Origin: a virus
Strand: one strand, 5' to 3'
DNA length: 25,841 nucleotides
IMG/VR virus record: IMGVR_UViG_3300030116_002395
Span: 1-25,841 of that record
Shown: in pieces, positions 1 through 6,226 of the stretch
How the letters are laid out: each line of letters opens with the position of its first letter
How positions within the stretch are numbered: the stretch's first letter is position 1
The notes under the pieces: model-generated
The model's database searches: none
What the model saw: only the letters and a program-made list of their open reading frames with translations
What the model was told of the DNA's origin: nothing
Made by a program: the position numbers and the translations under genes

Positions 1-99
1 GCGTATCCTACTTACGGAAACGGGGCAGTATTCATACGCTGTATACGGGCAGAACTCAACCACCAACCTCGACCCTACCGATGCAAGCGTTGAGGGTCT
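1..99. repeat. Terminal direct repeat, copy 1 (circular assembly overlap)
   Basis: These 99 bases are identical to the last 99 bases of the window. The reading frame of the gene that runs off the right end continues without interruption through this copy, so the overlap marks a circular (or circularly permuted) genome of 25,742 bp. An overlap of exactly 99 bp looks like an assembler k-mer overlap; a true short terminal repeat is less likely. Confidence 0.93.
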
Positions 100-190
100 A
101 ATTGAGCGCGGGACGCTTACGGTAACCGGAGAGACCGGGTACGACATTCCTTCTATATCCATTCCGGATAACGTTATTTATTACCAGTAA
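2..190 (+). CDS. Small structural protein, C-terminal part of the junction-spanning gene
   Basis: This is the 3' part of the gene that starts at 25528. Joined across the circular overlap it encodes 134 residues ending in DNVIYYQ. The C-terminal half is beta-rich, with a G-x-Y-S-Y-A-V-Y segment and then an acidic turn. It resembles a small protein that Bacteroidota phages often carry between the capsid/tail-tube genes and the portal gene. I do not recognise a biochemical function; a minor head or neck component is inferred from position. The stop codon shares its last A with the start of the portal gene (TAATG), which suggests translational coupling. Confidence 0.8.
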   Translation, partial: RILLTETGQYSYAVYGQNSTTNLDPTDASVEGLIERGTLTVTGETGYDIPSISIPDNVIYYQ

Positions 191-1824
191 TGGAAATTCT
201 ACAACTCAGCAAGTACGAGGAGCGTTCGTATCGCGAAACGCCCAACCGAGAGGGGTTCGTCAATTACGGCGACGACAATCTCTTCCCCCAATACCTGGTA
301 GACCTCTACCATTCCTCCGCCACTCACAACGCTTTGGTTACCTCGATTGCGATGATGATATTCGGCGAAGGCTTCGACGCTTCCGATTTAGAAGGTCGGT
401 TGGCGTTTGACCAATGGAACTTGAACGACGAACTCCGCAAGGCTTGTTTGGATTTCAAGATTCAAGGCGGCTTCGCCCTCGAAGTGAATTGGAGCCTCGA
501 CCGAACCACGATCGCAAACGTATCTCACCTTCCTTTCGAGAACGTCCGTAGCGGCTTCGTAAATGAAGATGAGAAGGTTGAGTCGTACTTCTACTCGAAG
601 GACTGGAGCGATAAGCGAGAGGAACCCGTCGAGCTTTGCCCTTTCAATGAAAAGGAGAAGTTGGATCACCCCACACAGATAATGTACGTGAAGCCGTTTT
701 CTCCGGGTTCATACTACTACCCAAAGCCCGACTATATCGGTTCAATTAACTACATCGAACTCGATAAAGAGATTTCGATTTATCACATTAACAATATCCA
801 GAACGGGATGTCGCCCTCGTTCTCTATCCACTTCAAGAACGGCATTCCACCGCAAGAGGAGCGCAACCGTATCCGGATGGACATTGAGCGCCAGTTGAGC
901 GGAGCAGGCAACGCCGGAAAGTTTATCGTAACGTACTCCGACGATCCGGAAAGAAAGCCCGACTTTGAGCCGTTCCAATTATCCGACGCGGATAAGCAAT
1001 ATCAGTTTTTGAGCGAGGAGGTTACGGGCAAGATTATGATCGGCCACCGTGTTACGAACCCGATGCTCTTTGGCGTATCTGTACCGGGCAAGTTGGGAGG
1101 AGGTGCTGAATTAGAAGCCTCTGAAGCCATCTTTGAGAAAAACGTAATACGTCCGGCTCGAAAAGTAGTCGAAGAGGCCGTTAAAACGCTTCTAAACGCC
1201 GCAGGGCTTCAAAGCCGACTTGTACCCGTCGCCACCGAATTAGCCGCAGATTTCGAAGGCCCAAAAGTGGAGGCCGCAGAATGGCTAATTGAACAAGGCG
1301 AAGAGATGGGGGAAGATTGGGAACTCATCGAAGAGGTTGCGGTTGATTACGACCTCGAAGAAAAGCGGGATGCTTTGTGGGCTTTCGCTCGTGCCATCGT
1401 CCCCGAAGGCAGCCGCCCCACGGCAGGAGAAAGCGAACAAGATACCGAACTCATTAAGGTTCGATACGTCTACGCCGGGGATCCAAACCCGCAGCGGGAA
1501 TTTTGCCGCAAGATGATGTCAGCCCGTAGGGTTTACCGTTATGAGGATATCATTGCGGCGGGCGATCGTGCAGTTAATAGAGGCTTCGGGCCAAACGGAA
1601 CCGACACTTACTCAATCTGGCTTTACAAAGGTGGGCCTAATTGCCGACATTTTTGGAAGCGCCATACATACCTCCGCAAGAACAACAAGAAGATTTCCGT
1701 AAACCAAGCGAAGAAAGTGATTCGCGAGGCCGGAGTCGGCGCAAAGCGTCTTGAAGAAAACGACCGCAGAGTTGCAACACGTCCAACCGATATGCCGAAT
1801 AACGGCTATTTAAACCCTCGATAA
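190..1824 (+). CDS. Portal protein with C-terminal Cys/His (MuF-like) domain
   Basis: The 544-residue protein fits a phage portal, the dodecameric ring at one capsid vertex through which DNA enters and leaves. The N-terminal region (about 15-60), with YGDDNLFPQYLVDLYHSSATH, resembles Bacteroidota phage portals. The central part, with GKIMIGHRVTNPMLFGV (about 280-295) and a following acidic helix, fits the portal stem/wing region. Residues about 427-490 form a separate domain containing FCRKMM, GFGPNGTDTYSIWLYKGG and NCRHFW. Its paired Cys and His residues recall the MuF/SPP1 gp7-like minor head domain, so this is probably a portal-minor head fusion. The gene starts on the last A of the preceding stop and directly abuts the connector gene. 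Portal function is fairly sure; naming of the C-terminal domain is less so. Confidence 0.85.
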   Translation: MEILQLSKYEERSYRETPNREGFVNYGDDNLFPQYLVDLYHSSATHNALVTSIAMMIFGEGFDASDLEGRLAFDQWNLNDELRKACLDFKIQGGFALEVNWSLDRTTIANVSHLPFENVRSGFVNEDEKVESYFYSKDWSDKREEPVELCPFNEKEKLDHPTQIMYVKPFSPGSYYYPKPDYIGSINYIELDKEISIYHINNIQNGMSPSFSIHFKNGIPPQEERNRIRMDIERQLSGAGNAGKFIVTYSDDPERKPDFEPFQLSDADKQYQFLSEEVTGKIMIGHRVTNPMLFGVSVPGKLGGGAELEASEAIFEKNVIRPARKVVEEAVKTLLNAAGLQSRLVPVATELAADFEGPKVEAAEWLIEQGEEMGEDWELIEEVAVDYDLEEKRDALWAFARAIVPEGSRPTAGESEQDTELIKVRYVYAGDPNPQREFCRKMMSARRVYRYEDIIAAGDRAVNRGFGPNGTDTYSIWLYKGGPNCRHFWKRHTYLRKNNKKISVNQAKKVIREAGVGAKRLEENDRRVATRPTDMPNNGYLNPR

Positions 1825-2388
1825 ATGGCACTAACAGCAGAAGTCCTTTTCGTAAATCCGGACTACATAAAGCGGATTACCAATATTAACGGAAGCATCG
1901 AGGACGCGTACCTCGTGCCGTCTATCATCCTCGCACAAGACAAGTACATCCAACTCTATTTGGGAACGGATCTACTGAACAAGCTCAAGAGCGATATTTC
2001 CGGCTCTTCTTTGTCGGGCGATTACGCTACGTTGATGGATTCTTACGTGCGAAAAGCAACGCTCTGGTGGACGATGGTGGAACTTATCCCTTCGCTGTAC
2101 GTGAAGATGGATAATGGCTCGCTTGTTTTAAGGGTCTCAGAAGACACGCAAGCGATTAGCCCGGACGATTTACACCGAGAGGTGGAGCGAGCGCGACAGA
2201 ACGCCCAATTCTACTCGTACCGCCTTTACAAGTACCTCTGCAATAACCTCTCGTTGTTCCCAGAGTACAACAGTAACACGGGAGCAGATATGCTTCCGCA
2301 GCCAGCGGACTATTTCCAAAGCGGAATGACGATAAGCGGAGGCACTACCTACCCTCTGCCGGTAGATTTAAAAGCATACTTCGGATGA
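1825..2388 (+). CDS. Head-tail connector/adaptor-like protein
   Basis: The 187-residue protein is mostly helical, with an alpha-helical core (about 28-75) containing VPSIILAQDKYIQLYLGTDL and a C-terminal SYRLYKYLCNNLSLFPEY segment. It resembles Bacteroidota phage proteins found just after the portal, which I recall as DUF6712 but could not verify. These are thought to be head-completion or adaptor proteins on the portal ring. The start follows the portal stop with no gap. No catalytic motif is visible. The structural role rests mainly on family resemblance and position. Confidence 0.68.
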   Translation: MALTAEVLFVNPDYIKRITNINGSIEDAYLVPSIILAQDKYIQLYLGTDLLNKLKSDISGSSLSGDYATLMDSYVRKATLWWTMVELIPSLYVKMDNGSLVLRVSEDTQAISPDDLHREVERARQNAQFYSYRLYKYLCNNLSLFPEYNSNTGADMLPQPADYFQSGMTISGGTTYPLPVDLKAYFG

Positions 2389-2519
2389 GAAAAAGCCGAA
2401 AAGAGAATATAACCCTACTGAAAAAATTTCTCGATGACCTCGACAGAAATAACCTTCCTACTCCTCCCAAGCGCAATCGCAATAGTAGCGGTATGGGTAA
2501 ACCTAAATCGAGAGATTGA
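2385..2519 (+). CDS. Possible 44-aa basic overlapping ORF
   Basis: An ATG overlapping the connector stop by four bases (ATGA) opens a 44-codon frame, starting MRKSRKENITLLKKFL and rich in Arg and Lys. Its last 86 bases overlap the following membrane-protein gene in another frame. The ATGA junction is the coupling arrangement used throughout this genome, which argues for translation. The Arg/Lys/Pro-rich, low-complexity tail and the long overlap argue against it. It may only act as a coupling leader for the next gene. Function unknown. Confidence 0.3.
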   Translation: MRKSRKENITLLKKFLDDLDRNNLPTPPKRNRNSSGMGKPKSRD

Positions 2520-2634
2520 GAAGTTGAAGGGGCGTATTATCCGCGTGGAGTCCGACAAGGACGAATTGAAGGAGATGATGAAGGAGGTCGTTAAGGCCGT
2601 CCACAAAATCGAACTAATGCTCGCGGAGAAATGA
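2434..2634 (+). CDS. Small membrane coiled-coil protein (lysis region, holin- or spanin-like)
   Basis: The 66-residue protein has one hydrophobic segment at about residues 6-23 (ITFLLLPSAIAIVAVWVNL). A highly charged helix follows (about 25-64) with heptad-like spacing and no prolines, probably a coiled coil. This layout is seen in spanin-like inner-membrane subunits and some small holin-like phage proteins. The stop overlaps the start of the M15 endolysin gene by four bases, so a role in lysis is likely from context. No lipobox or outer-membrane spanin partner was found. It could also be a small tail-associated membrane protein. Confidence 0.6.
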   Translation: MTSTEITFLLLPSAIAIVAVWVNLNREIEKLKGRIIRVESDKDELKEMMKEVVKAVHKIELMLAEK

Positions 2635-2999
2635 GATACTTCACCTTCGACGAATTCGATTCCCCCGACCAACCCGGGAGCGGTGAGATGATGGATCTCG
2701 ACTTTCTCGCTATGTTAGATGAAGCTCGAGATTGCGCGGGGATTCCGTTCGTTATTACGAGTGGATTTCGCACGGTTTCCCACAATAAATCGTTAATAAA
2801 GCAGGGTTATAACGCTTCGAGAAACTCTTCTCACCTTTTAGGTTTAGCAGCGGATATTTTCTGTACGGACAGCCGAAGCCGATTCATCATCCTCGACGCG
2901 CTCCAGGAGGTGGGGTTCACGAGAATAGGAATCGCACCGAACTTCATACACGTAGACCTCGACACAAACAAACCTCAGCACCGTATATGGGTTTACTAA
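2631..2999 (+). CDS. Endolysin, peptidase M15 family (D,D- or L,D-peptidase)
   Basis: The 122-residue protein carries the zinc-peptidase signature of the M15 family: SSHLLGLAADI gives zinc ligands H68 and D75, and FIHVDLD gives the third ligand H107 with D109 nearby. TSGFR at 43-47 is the usual conserved strand before the first ligand. Such enzymes cut peptide crosslinks or stem peptides of peptidoglycan, and single-domain versions of this length are common phage endolysins. There is no signal peptide, so a holin or similar pore would be needed for release. It is coupled by ATGA to the small membrane protein upstream and overlaps the phosphoesterase downstream by 13 bases. Confidence 0.88.
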   Translation: MRYFTFDEFDSPDQPGSGEMMDLDFLAMLDEARDCAGIPFVITSGFRTVSHNKSLIKQGYNASRNSSHLLGLAADIFCTDSRSRFIILDALQEVGFTRIGIAPNFIHVDLDTNKPQHRIWVY

Positions 3000-3832
3000 C
3001 TAAAGACCGGGACATACATATACTCCCGCTCTCTTTCGAAAACGCGAAAGATGAGAAAGCGATATATCTTCTTTCGGATGTTCACTTCGACTCCGTAAAA
3101 TGCGACCGGCGGTTATTCTTCAAGCACCTACAGATGGCGCAAGAAGAAGGAGCGTCGGTTTTCATTTTGGGGGACTTGCTCGATCTTATGCAGATGCCCA
3201 GAGACCCACGCGGGAATTACGACTCTTTGCGGCCAGAGCTTAAAAGGATGGCGTATATCGATGAGGTCTTGAAGGACTGCGCCGATAAACTCGAACCGTA
3301 CAAGGACGTGATTAAGTTGATTTCGATGGGCAACCACGAGACCAACATCACGAAGCGGCACGGGGTAGATTGTACCCAACGCATTGTGGCTCTATTAAAC
3401 GCGAAAGGAGGCGATGTGGTTGCAGGTTATTACGCGGGTTGGGTAATTCTGAAATGCGATCGCAAAGGCCAGGGTACACGCCGTTCGTATCCGCTGCATT
3501 ATCATCACGGTTACGGAGGCAACGCGAAGCGTTCTAAAGGCGTTCTAAATGTCGATATAGATATGAAGGACTATCCGCAAGCGCGAATTATTGCACGGGG
3601 TCACACTCACCAGAAGTGGTATCACCCGGTAATGAGAGACGTTCTTACGAACAACTTCAACCACTCACAAGAAACGGTTCACGTAGTACAAACCGGATCC
3701 TACAAAAAGAAAGACCGCTCCATCGGTTGGGAGGTTGAGAAGGGATTCTCTACCCCTCGCCTCGGTGGATGGCGGTTTACGATTAAGCCACAAGGAAAAG
3801 AATACGCGATACAATGTCACGAACTCCATTAA
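2987..3832 (+). CDS. Calcineurin-like metallophosphoesterase
   Basis: The 281-residue protein has all the metal-binding blocks of the calcineurin-like phosphoesterase fold: D-x-H at 31-33 (SDVHFD), GD at 62-63 (GDLLD), GNHE at 115-118, a His-rich block at 171-174 (HYHHGYG) and GHTH at 205-208. It should bind two metal ions and hydrolyse phosphomonoesters, diesters or nucleotides; the substrate cannot be read from sequence. Its place between two lysis-type genes is unusual, and a role in nucleic-acid processing or host takeover is possible. It overlaps the endolysin by 13 bases and the holin-like gene by 19, so all are probably co-transcribed. Confidence 0.88.
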   Translation: MGLLTKDRDIHILPLSFENAKDEKAIYLLSDVHFDSVKCDRRLFFKHLQMAQEEGASVFILGDLLDLMQMPRDPRGNYDSLRPELKRMAYIDEVLKDCADKLEPYKDVIKLISMGNHETNITKRHGVDCTQRIVALLNAKGGDVVAGYYAGWVILKCDRKGQGTRRSYPLHYHHGYGGNAKRSKGVLNVDIDMKDYPQARIIARGHTHQKWYHPVMRDVLTNNFNHSQETVHVVQTGSYKKKDRSIGWEVEKGFSTPRLGGWRFTIKPQGKEYAIQCHELH

Positions 3833-4242
3833 AGAACACCAAGCTCGGAGCGTGGTTTCGAAACAAAGCTCCAAAGGCTTTCGAAGCTATAGGCGATGTA
3901 ATACCAAAAGGCGGTGCGCTCAAGGCTATAGGCGCATTGATTGACGCAACTACGGAAAGCGAAGAGGAGAAGAAGCAAGCGCGGCTGATGCTCGCAGAAT
4001 ATGAGAACGCAGATCGCGCAAGCGCACGGGAAAGGGAAGTGGAGATGGCTCGCGTTTTGAAAAAGCGCGATTGGATGCAGTCTTTCGTTGGGATGGCTGC
4101 AATGATCATTGGTATTACTATGGTCGTATGGGCGAAGTCCGGCGTTGAGGATAAAGAGATATTCTTTCACATCCTCGGGTTCGCAGAAGGTACGCTCGTG
4201 GGGCAGGTGGTTAACTATTACTTTGGTTCTTCTCAGAAGTAG
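3814..4242 (+). CDS. Holin-like membrane protein (Holin_3TM-type)
   Basis: The 142-residue protein begins with a basic amphipathic stretch and GGALKAIGALIDATTESEEEK (about 33-53). A charged helix follows (54-85), then two hydrophobic segments at about 89-106 (MQSFVGMAAMIIGITMVVW) and 117-137. The KKRDWMQSF entry to the first membrane segment and the G-x-A-E-G-T-x-x-G-Q-V-V-x-Y-Y-F-G end match the layout I associate with the three-helix holin family. It would form the membrane lesion that lets the endolysin out. It overlaps the phosphoesterase by 19 bases and is the last gene before the terminator. Confidence 0.72.
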   Translation: MSRTPLKNTKLGAWFRNKAPKAFEAIGDVIPKGGALKAIGALIDATTESEEEKKQARLMLAEYENADRASAREREVEMARVLKKRDWMQSFVGMAAMIIGITMVVWAKSGVEDKEIFFHILGFAEGTLVGQVVNYYFGSSQK

Positions 4243-4295
4243 GGGTATATTCGAACTCCAGTTTGTTCTGGTTGTATCAGTTTATCGTTTGATGG

Positions 4296-4329
4296 GAGGG
4301 AGGCTCAACGGGGCTTCCCTCTTTTTTTT
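4296..4329 (+). terminator. Rho-independent terminator after the lysis genes
   Basis: A 9-bp stem (GAGGGAGGC with GCTTCCCTC, one G-T wobble) encloses an 8-base loop and is followed by eight T residues. It lies in the 157-base gap after the holin-like gene and should end the late transcript before the early promoter. Confidence 0.92.
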
Positions 4330-4347
4330 GACATTCTTGAAACAAAT

Positions 4348-4378
4348 TTTGTGGAATGGAAAGTTTTGTATAGATTTG
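4348..4378 (+). promoter_or_regulatory. Bacteroidota-type housekeeping promoter (TTTG-N19-TAGATTTG)
   Basis: TTTG at 4348-4351 is followed after exactly 19 bases by TAGATTTG at 4371-4378, matching the Bacteroidota primary sigma consensus of a -33 TTTG/TTG and a -7 TAnnTTTG. Transcription should start near 4384-4386, about 15 bases before the ATG of the first early gene. It sits directly behind a strong terminator, so this is very likely the early promoter. Confidence 0.87.
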
Positions 4379-4399
4379 GCACAACAAACGATTTAAACA

Positions 4400-4654
4400 A
4401 TGAACGATTACAACGGCTGGACAAACTGGGAGACGTGGCAAATATTGCTCTGGGCTTCTAACGACGAAGATCTTTACAAGCAAACGACGCGATTCGTTGA
4501 CTTCTTTGCTTGGCGCGTAGGCTTTGAAGATAAAGTGAGGTACTTTTTCTGCGATATGTTTCCAAGTGGTACGCCCGATATGGATTCAGCGGACGAAATG
4601 CAAGCGGTAAACTGGAGCGAGATCGCCGAGCACCTCAAGGAATGGAACGACTAA
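4400..4654 (+). CDS. Small early protein, NGWTNWETW family
   Basis: The 84-residue acidic protein starts MNDYNGWTNWETWQILLW. The N-G-W-x-N-x-E-T-W motif marks a family of small phage and plasmid proteins (I recall DUF7249, unverified) of unknown function. It is the first gene after the strong early promoter and has an A-rich leader (TTTAAACA) directly before the ATG. First-position early genes often encode host-takeover or anti-defence proteins, but nothing in the sequence shows which. The protein is rich in Trp, Asp and Glu and has no membrane segment. Confidence 0.75.
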   Translation: MNDYNGWTNWETWQILLWASNDEDLYKQTTRFVDFFAWRVGFEDKVRYFFCDMFPSGTPDMDSADEMQAVNWSEIAEHLKEWND

Positions 4655-4665
4655 ACAACCAAACA

Positions 4666-4941
4666 ATGGAACAACCACTCGAATCCGTACACGTTGGCCT
4701 TATCGACTCGATGACGCTTGAGGTGTACTTCCGCCGCAAGGCATACGACCAACCCACGCTTGAGGGATCCGGCAAAAACACCGAGCTTCACGGCCCGGAC
4801 TTTACCCCAATTACTATCGAGCGCGTCTTTCTCTGCAAAGCGGGAAGAAGCAAAATCGACATCAGCGAGATCCACTTCTCGGACTACCTCGATATTGATA
4901 TGAAGAAACTGAAGTACGACCTCCAAACCCGTATACTGTGA
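4666..4941 (+). CDS. Early hypothetical protein (91 aa)
   Basis: I chose the ATG at 4666 because it follows the A-rich leader CCAAACA seen at other starts here. An alternative ATG at 4642 would add eight residues and overlap the previous gene. The protein starts MEQPLESVHVGLIDSMTLEV, has alternating beta-type segments, and ends in a short helix with MKKLKYDLQTRIL. I recognise no domain. The last base of its stop is the first base of the next gene, so the two are translationally coupled. Confidence 0.65.
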   Translation: MEQPLESVHVGLIDSMTLEVYFRRKAYDQPTLEGSGKNTELHGPDFTPITIERVFLCKAGRSKIDISEIHFSDYLDIDMKKLKYDLQTRIL

Positions 4942-5114
4942 TGGAACAATTACGCGAAGACGTGCAGAAGTTTTACGGATGGGCGCAGAAGGAGTTTCAA
5001 GGCGAAGAGATAGACCGCCTCCTCTTTGAAGTCCAATCCTCAATTACGAACCTCGAACGATACATTAACAATGAATTCAGAAAAAAAGCAATGGGCAAAG
5101 CCCGTATGCGTTAA
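4941..5114 (+). CDS. Early hypothetical helical protein (57 aa)
   Basis: A 57-codon frame begins on the last A of the previous stop (TGATG), starting MEQLREDVQKFYGWAQKEF and ending KAMGKARMR. It is mostly charged helix, with a basic C-terminus. The tight start/stop junction and the fill of an otherwise empty 130-base stretch support it as a real gene. Its last 44 bases overlap the following gene in another frame. No domain recognised. Confidence 0.55.
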   Translation: MEQLREDVQKFYGWAQKEFQGEEIDRLLFEVQSSITNLERYINNEFRKKAMGKARMR

Positions 5115-5250
5115 GAGCAGCGTTCACGTGCAGCCTACGCAGAACTTCAACGAATGGCAAGAAGAACTCGCAGAAGAGAAACGCTTCCGCCGGTTGATAG
5201 ATAATCTTGCGGCGGATCTTGTTCGCCATTACAGAAAGCGAAATGTTTAA
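5071..5250 (+). CDS. Early hypothetical protein (59 aa)
   Basis: The ATG at 5071 follows the leader TACATTAACA, the A-rich type used by neighbouring genes; a TTG 45 bases upstream is less likely. The protein starts MNSEKKQWAKPVCVKSSV. Its second half is a charged helix (NEWQEELAEEKRFRRLIDNL) ending in a basic tail, RHYRKRNV. No domain recognised. It overlaps the preceding 57-aa frame by 44 bases. Confidence 0.55.
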   Translation: MNSEKKQWAKPVCVKSSVHVQPTQNFNEWQEELAEEKRFRRLIDNLAADLVRHYRKRNV

Positions 5251-5267
5251 CCCCAAAAACCAAACAA

Positions 5268-5645
5268 ATGGGACAATCTAAAATCAAGTCCATTCAACCG
5301 AATGGCACCTGGGAAAGCCGTAACGGCACAATGTTTAAATTCGAGATAGGACTCGAAGACGGTACATCCGGCGAGGTGAACTCGAAGACCATCGACCGTT
5401 GGAACGTCGGCGATGAGGTAGAGTATACCGTCACGCCCGGCAAGTACGGCGACCGCTTGAAGCTCGATAAAGCCGGCTTTGCTAACAAAGGCGGCGGCTA
5501 CAAAGAAGACCCGGAGAAAGCGAAGCGAATCACCGCGTCGTGGGCAATTGGCCACGCAATCCAACAAGAGAGCGAACCGGAGAAGATTATCGAGGCGGCG
5601 GAGTGGCTGATTAAGTTACGGGACACCTTAATCTCGAAGCTATGA
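5268..5645 (+). CDS. OB-fold-like, probable single-stranded DNA-binding protein
   Basis: The 125-residue protein has an N-terminal beta-rich domain (about 3-70), with a strand-turn pattern of KIKSIQPNGTW, FKFEIGLEDG, DEVEYTVTP and GDRLKLDKAG. This is compatible with an OB fold. The C-terminal helical part (82-125, SWAIGHAIQQ onwards) recalls conserved tails of small phage replication proteins. Its place shortly before the replication genes fits a ssDNA-binding role. That is inference: a typical acidic SSB C-terminal tip is absent. The ATG follows CAAAAACCAAACAA. Confidence 0.5.
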   Translation: MGQSKIKSIQPNGTWESRNGTMFKFEIGLEDGTSGEVNSKTIDRWNVGDEVEYTVTPGKYGDRLKLDKAGFANKGGGYKEDPEKAKRITASWAIGHAIQQESEPEKIIEAAEWLIKLRDTLISKL

Positions 5646-5992
5646 TGAATACAACGTGGACTCAAGACGAGAACCGGATCCTCGTACACAAGGTCAACGC
5701 CAACTTGGGAAGTACGGGCCAGGTTCAATGGCGATCAATATCTCTGATGCCTAACAGAACTACGGCAGGGATGCAGAGCCAATGGAGTAGACACCTCAAG
5801 CCGCTTCACAACTTCAACGGCAAAAGCTACGTTTTAAAGAACCCAAACCTTTTCGATAGGGTTACCCCCATCCTCGACGTAGAAAACGCAAAGAAGACCC
5901 CTCAAAACGCGTCTACGGGCATTCAGAAGAAGCGGGTAGTAGTTAAGAAATCGTTCCTTTGGGGCGCATTCAAATTCGAACGCTATGAATAA
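5642..5992 (+). CDS. Myb/SANT-like DNA-binding protein
   Basis: The 116-residue protein carries an N-terminal helical domain (about 5-52) with the tryptophan spacing of Myb/SANT repeats: W6 (TTWTQDEN), W30 (QVQWRSIS) and W48 (QSQWSRHL). An N-R-T-x-x-G-M-Q-S-Q-W recognition-helix-like segment lies between the last two. The remainder is basic, with a KKRVVVKKSFLWGAFKF tail. Myb/SANT domains bind DNA or act as protein-docking modules; in a phage this could be a transcription regulator. Its start overlaps the preceding stop by four bases and its end overlaps the helix-turn-helix gene by eight. Domain assignment rests on motif spacing only. Confidence 0.58.
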   Translation: MMNTTWTQDENRILVHKVNANLGSTGQVQWRSISLMPNRTTAGMQSQWSRHLKPLHNFNGKSYVLKNPNLFDRVTPILDVENAKKTPQNASTGIQKKRVVVKKSFLWGAFKFERYE

Positions 5993-6200
5993 TATTAAAT
6001 TGTTTCTGGTTCGTAATTACGGATCACTCGAAAAGGCAGCTTACCAACTGGAAGTAACCGGAGCGACGGTGCGAAGCTGGTGCAGTTTGCGCCCTCGGAA
6101 TATGCTTAAACACATCCCCGAGATAAGCGATCAAACCGGAGCCAACTACGCCGAAATCGTCGAAGAAGTTTTAATCTGTGAAGAAGAGGGGGCGCTTTAG
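5985..6200 (+). CDS. Small helix-turn-helix DNA-binding protein (Cro-like)
   Basis: The 71-residue protein has a likely helix-turn-helix at about residues 14-34 (SLEKAAYQLEVTGATVRSW), with the usual Ala at the end of helix 2 and a T-x-x-T-V-R-x-W recognition helix. The rest is helical with an acidic tail. Size and layout resemble Cro-type repressors, but no partner repressor or divergent operator region exists, and all genes run one way. It is the last gene of the early cluster, and its stop codon lies in the loop of the terminator hairpin. Confidence 0.62.
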   Translation: MNNIKLFLVRNYGSLEKAAYQLEVTGATVRSWCSLRPRNMLKHIPEISDQTGANYAEIVEEVLICEEEGAL

Positions 6201-6215
6201 CCCCCTTTTTTTTTC
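6189..6215 (+). terminator. Rho-independent terminator ending the early cluster
   Basis: A perfect 6-bp GC stem (GGGGGC with GCCCCC), a 6-base loop and nine T residues. The TAG stop of the helix-turn-helix gene lies in the loop, so translating ribosomes would cover the hairpin up to its loop. This may allow read-through into the replication genes, for which no separate promoter was found. Confidence 0.92.
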
Positions 6216-6226
6216 ATCTTTGACCA

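Noticed and set aside
388-669. Minus-strand open frames over the portal and many other structural genes
   Set aside because: They mirror strongly coding + strand genes, show no recognisable domains, and no minus-strand promoter or gap supports them.
4243-4399. Possible small gene in the 157-base gap after the holin-like gene
   Set aside because: The gap is fully accounted for by a terminator and promoter; frames crossing it have no start context and no protein-like composition.
6216-6223. CATCTTTG before the replication initiator as a promoter -7 element
   Set aside because: It deviates from TAnnTTTG, no TTTG lies about 19 bases upstream, and transcription would begin at or after the ATG.
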